Of a stretch of DNA of 64,000 bases, positions 62,145 through 64,000 are shown in pieces; the stretch's first letter is position 1; the number at the start of each line of letters is the position of its first letter. A program made the translations under genes and the position numbers. The stretch lies in contig NZ_MQWC01000004.1 in the NCBI RefSeq assembly GCF_002954405.1, positions 718,065 through 782,064 on the forward strand, given 5' to 3'. The DNA is from Salinibacter sp. 10B. GTDB taxonomy: Bacteria; Bacteroidota; Rhodothermia; Rhodothermales; Salinibacteraceae. The notes under the pieces are model-generated. The model searched no databases, was not told the DNA's origin, and saw nothing but the letters and a program-made list of their open reading frames with translations.

Positions 62145-63512
62145 ATGAGCCAGCAGCACAACTCGGACGATGACTTCCCCGCGTCGAAGATGGAGCGGAG
62201 CAAGATCTTCGCAAAGACGGGCCTGAAGGTGGGAAAGAACTACGCCAAGTATCTCGCGGACCGGGTGACGGGCCGCGGCGGCGACGCGGAGGAGCGCAAG
62301 CGCGACCTGAACACGAAAAACGCGGAGGACCTCTTCCGCGAATTTACCCGATTGCGGGGGACGGCGCTCAAGATGGCACAGTCGATGAGCATGGACACCG
62401 GCATGATGCCGGACGAGTTCATGGAGGTCATGGCCGAGGCGCAATACAACGTGCCCCCGATGAACCGGGCGCTGGTCCGCAAACGCATCCGCGATGCCCT
62501 GGGCAAGATGCCGGAACTGCTCTTCGACACATTTGAGTCGGAAGCACTGGCGGCGGCCTCCATCGGGCAGGTCCATCGGGCCCGCCTGAGCGACGGGCGG
62601 GACGTGGCGGTGAAGGTGCAATACCCGAACGTGCGGGAGACCATCGAGTCCGACCTGACCGTGGCTCGCACGCTGTTCGGCCGCCTGGTGCGTGGGGGAA
62701 GCATCGACTCACACTTCAATGAGGTGCGCGACCGCCTCCGGGAGGAAACCGACTACGTGAACGAAGCCGACAACATCGACTTCTTTGCGGAGCAGTACGA
62801 CCAAGACGAGATTGTGGTGCCGCGGGCGGTCCGAGACTACTCGACCGAGACGGTACTCACGATGACGTACGTGGAGGGACAGCACCTGAAGGAGTTTCTA
62901 CAGAACAATCCAGACCAAGCGGCGCGCAACCACTTTGGCCAGCTCCTGTGGGATTTCCTCCACGAACAGGTGGCCAGCAATCACCGAACGCTCCACGCCG
63001 ACGCCCATCCCGGCAACTTCCTCTTCCGCGACGACGGGCGGCTGGGCGTCATCGACTTCGGGTGCGTAAAAACCTTTCCGCAGGACTTCCGCGACGACAT
63101 GCTCCGGCTCTACCGAGCCCGCATGGCGGACGACGACCAGAACATCGAGCGGTTGTTGCACCAGCTCGACATCCTCCACGACGACCTCTCCGACGCGGTC
63201 CGCAACGAGATCCGCGCCTTCTTCGACCAGTATGGCTCACTGATCGTGGAACCGTATCGCACGCCGACCTTCGACTTCGGCGATCCTGAATTCAGCCAGC
63301 GACTACACGACTGCTTTCAGGAGGCCTCTCGCCTACGCGAGGTGGTGGGCTCCCCGCACTTCATCTTCCTCAACAAAGCGCTGGTGGGCCTGCTCAACCT
63401 CCTCACCCAACTGGAGCCCGTGATTGACACGACCCACAGCGTGGAGTTGCTGAACGACGAGTTGGAGACCCTGGGAGAAACGCCAGTTCCGTCGTGCAGT
63501 GCCTCCAACTGA
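62145..63512 (+). CDS. ABC1/UbiB-type atypical kinase
   Basis: 455 residues. UbiB/ADCK family protein-kinase-like fold. Visible: N-terminal extension with KMAQ at 76-79 where family members have KxGQ (here Gly is Ala), the Ala-rich loop AAAS (136-139) in EALAAASIGQVHRARL, the nucleotide-binding Lys in VAVKVQYP (K157), catalytic HADAHPGNFLF near 285-295, and metal-binding DFG in GVIDFGCVKTF. Family members support isoprenoid-quinone or lipid metabolism; in vitro they act as ATPases rather than typical protein kinases. No ubi/men genes adjoin. No membrane segment at the C-terminus is evident. It follows the TetR-like gene and likely shares its regulation. Confidence 0.92.
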   Translation: MSQQHNSDDDFPASKMERSKIFAKTGLKVGKNYAKYLADRVTGRGGDAEERKRDLNTKNAEDLFREFTRLRGTALKMAQSMSMDTGMMPDEFMEVMAEAQYNVPPMNRALVRKRIRDALGKMPELLFDTFESEALAAASIGQVHRARLSDGRDVAVKVQYPNVRETIESDLTVARTLFGRLVRGGSIDSHFNEVRDRLREETDYVNEADNIDFFAEQYDQDEIVVPRAVRDYSTETVLTMTYVEGQHLKEFLQNNPDQAARNHFGQLLWDFLHEQVASNHRTLHADAHPGNFLFRDDGRLGVIDFGCVKTFPQDFRDDMLRLYRARMADDDQNIERLLHQLDILHDDLSDAVRNEIRAFFDQYGSLIVEPYRTPTFDFGDPEFSQRLHDCFQEASRLREVVGSPHFIFLNKALVGLLNLLTQLEPVIDTTHSVELLNDELETLGETPVPSCSASN

Positions 63513-63530
63513 TGAGGCGCGAGGAGTGAA

Positions 63531-63563
63531 GCGTGAGGAGCGAGTGACAAGCGTTGCTCACGC
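63531..63563. repeat. imperfect intergenic hairpin downstream of the ABC1-kinase gene
   Basis: Arms GCGTGAG (63531-63537) and CTCACGC (63557-63563) form a perfect 7-bp stem; outer bases (GTGAA 63526-63530 and TTCAC 63572-63576) extend it across a bulge. The same CGTGA and GCGTG words build the hairpin at 3198-3259. No T-run is directly attached. Confidence 0.4.
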
Positions 63564-63593
63564 ATCTCGTTTTCACCCATCACGCGTTCAAAC

Positions 63594-63628
63594 GAAAAAC
63601 CCTCCCGAACGGCGATTCAGGAGGGTTT
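63594..63628 (-). terminator. terminator of tRNA-Arg(GCG)
   Basis: On the minus strand the 9-bp stem AAACCCTCC / GGAGGGTTT is closed by a 14-base loop and runs into TTTTTCG, giving five T in total at its end. It begins five bases after the tRNA 3' end. Confidence 0.85.
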
Positions 63629-63633
63629 CGGGG

Positions 63634-63707
63634 CCTGCCCGGGAGGATTCGAACCCCCGGCCTCAGCCTCCGCAAGGCTGCGCTCTGTCCGACTGAGCTA
63701 CGGGCAG
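63634..63707 (-). tRNA. tRNA-Arg (anticodon GCG)
   Basis: 74 bases on the minus strand fold into a cloverleaf: acceptor CTGCCCG/CGGGCAG, D stem GCTC/GAGC, anticodon stem CAGCC/GGCTG with loop TTGCGGA (anticodon GCG, codons CGC/CGU), T arm GGGGG/CCTCC with loop TTCGAAT, discriminator G. Most bacteria read these codons with ACG (inosine); GCG is uncommon. CCA is not encoded. A terminator follows. Confidence 0.92.
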
Positions 63708-64000
63708 GTGTCTCGGTAAGTGCGTCCCTCTACACGACTGCCAGTGCCGAAAAGATCCGACGACGCGGGTTCTCACGAAGTGTTCACTGTCCGACCGTCT
63801 ATCGCAGTCCGTCGCGGGACGGCGGGACATCGAATCCATTCCCCTCGTACTGAACCTCGTCGTCTGCCCCGTTCTCGTGAATGCGATGTCCATGTTCATC
63901 GGACAGCCGTATGCGTCGTCGTAGTCTACAGCTAAGCGATGATGGTCTCTGTCCAATGCGCGCTCTACAATGCCGAAGAGGGCCTCGAGGGTGTAATCGC
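63708..64000. other. terminal region without a supported gene
   Basis: From the tRNA 5' end to the window edge, about 290 bp. It should hold the tRNA promoter. Short frames on both strands overlap the tRNA or lack recognisable residues. A gene may begin beyond the right edge. Confidence 0.35.

Overview
The window looks like chromosome of a halophilic or salt-tolerant member of the Rhodothermota, close to Salinibacter. This rests on three things: a moderately high G+C content with G/C-rich third codon positions, strongly acidic cytoplasmic proteins (dihydrolipoyl dehydrogenase, the TerB-like protein, the GCS2-CBS protein), and starts that mostly lack a clear Shine-Dalgarno sequence, as in Bacteroidota and relatives. 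The assignment is an inference from gene content; no marker gene was compared. I see no insertion sequence, CRISPR array, prophage or rRNA.

Layout. 1-3.5 kb: end of an unknown gene, a phage-type PD-(D/E)XK protein beside tRNA-Arg(CCU), thymidylate synthase, a DUF1232 membrane protein and a [3Fe-4S]-type ferredoxin. 3.7-9.8 kb: a glutamate-cysteine-ligase-like protein fused to two CBS domains, divergent from an envelope operon (TPR protein, DUF4292 lipoprotein, EnvC-like LytM protein). 10-11.4 kb: dihydrolipoyl dehydrogenase with a strong terminator. 11.5-16.5 kb (minus): Tat-exported FAD oxidoreductase, M1 peptidase lipoprotein, membrane J-protein, MTA/SAH nucleosidase.

16.6-24.5 kb (minus) is the most distinctive block: KDG kinase, a LacI-type regulator, tagaturonate epimerase UxaE, two 3-keto-disaccharide-hydrolase (DUF1080) lipoproteins, a Tat-exported Gfo/Idh/MocA oxidoreductase and an SDR. 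It reads as a carbohydrate locus joining exported 3-keto-glycoside chemistry to cytoplasmic hexuronate catabolism. A 16-bp palindrome with a central CG upstream of uxaE is a candidate operator for the LacI protein.

24.7-41.7 kb: radC, a short rho, a 940-bp gap without a gene, an alpha/beta hydrolase and a membrane Mur ligase, rnhB, an acyl-CoA synthetase, YraN, a GbsR-type regulator, a SAM hydrolase, a sigma-like protein with a membrane anchor, an orphan histidine kinase and purA. 42-57 kb: secF-secD, a monoacylglycerol-lipase-like hydrolase, a cyclase-FHA protein, a TerB-like protein, an AI-2E family permease, a cNMP-binding protein, tpiA, a methyltransferase, a TlpA-like lipoprotein without CXXC, gatB and a DUF547 protein. 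57-64 kb: a TPR protein convergent with a large M14 peptidase, a TetR-like regulator followed by an ABC1 kinase, and a tRNA-Arg with the unusual anticodon GCG plus terminator.

Most of the window is ordinary housekeeping chromosome. The intergenic spaces carry several long imperfect hairpins, and one short hairpin occurs twice (37.3 and 40.3 kb).
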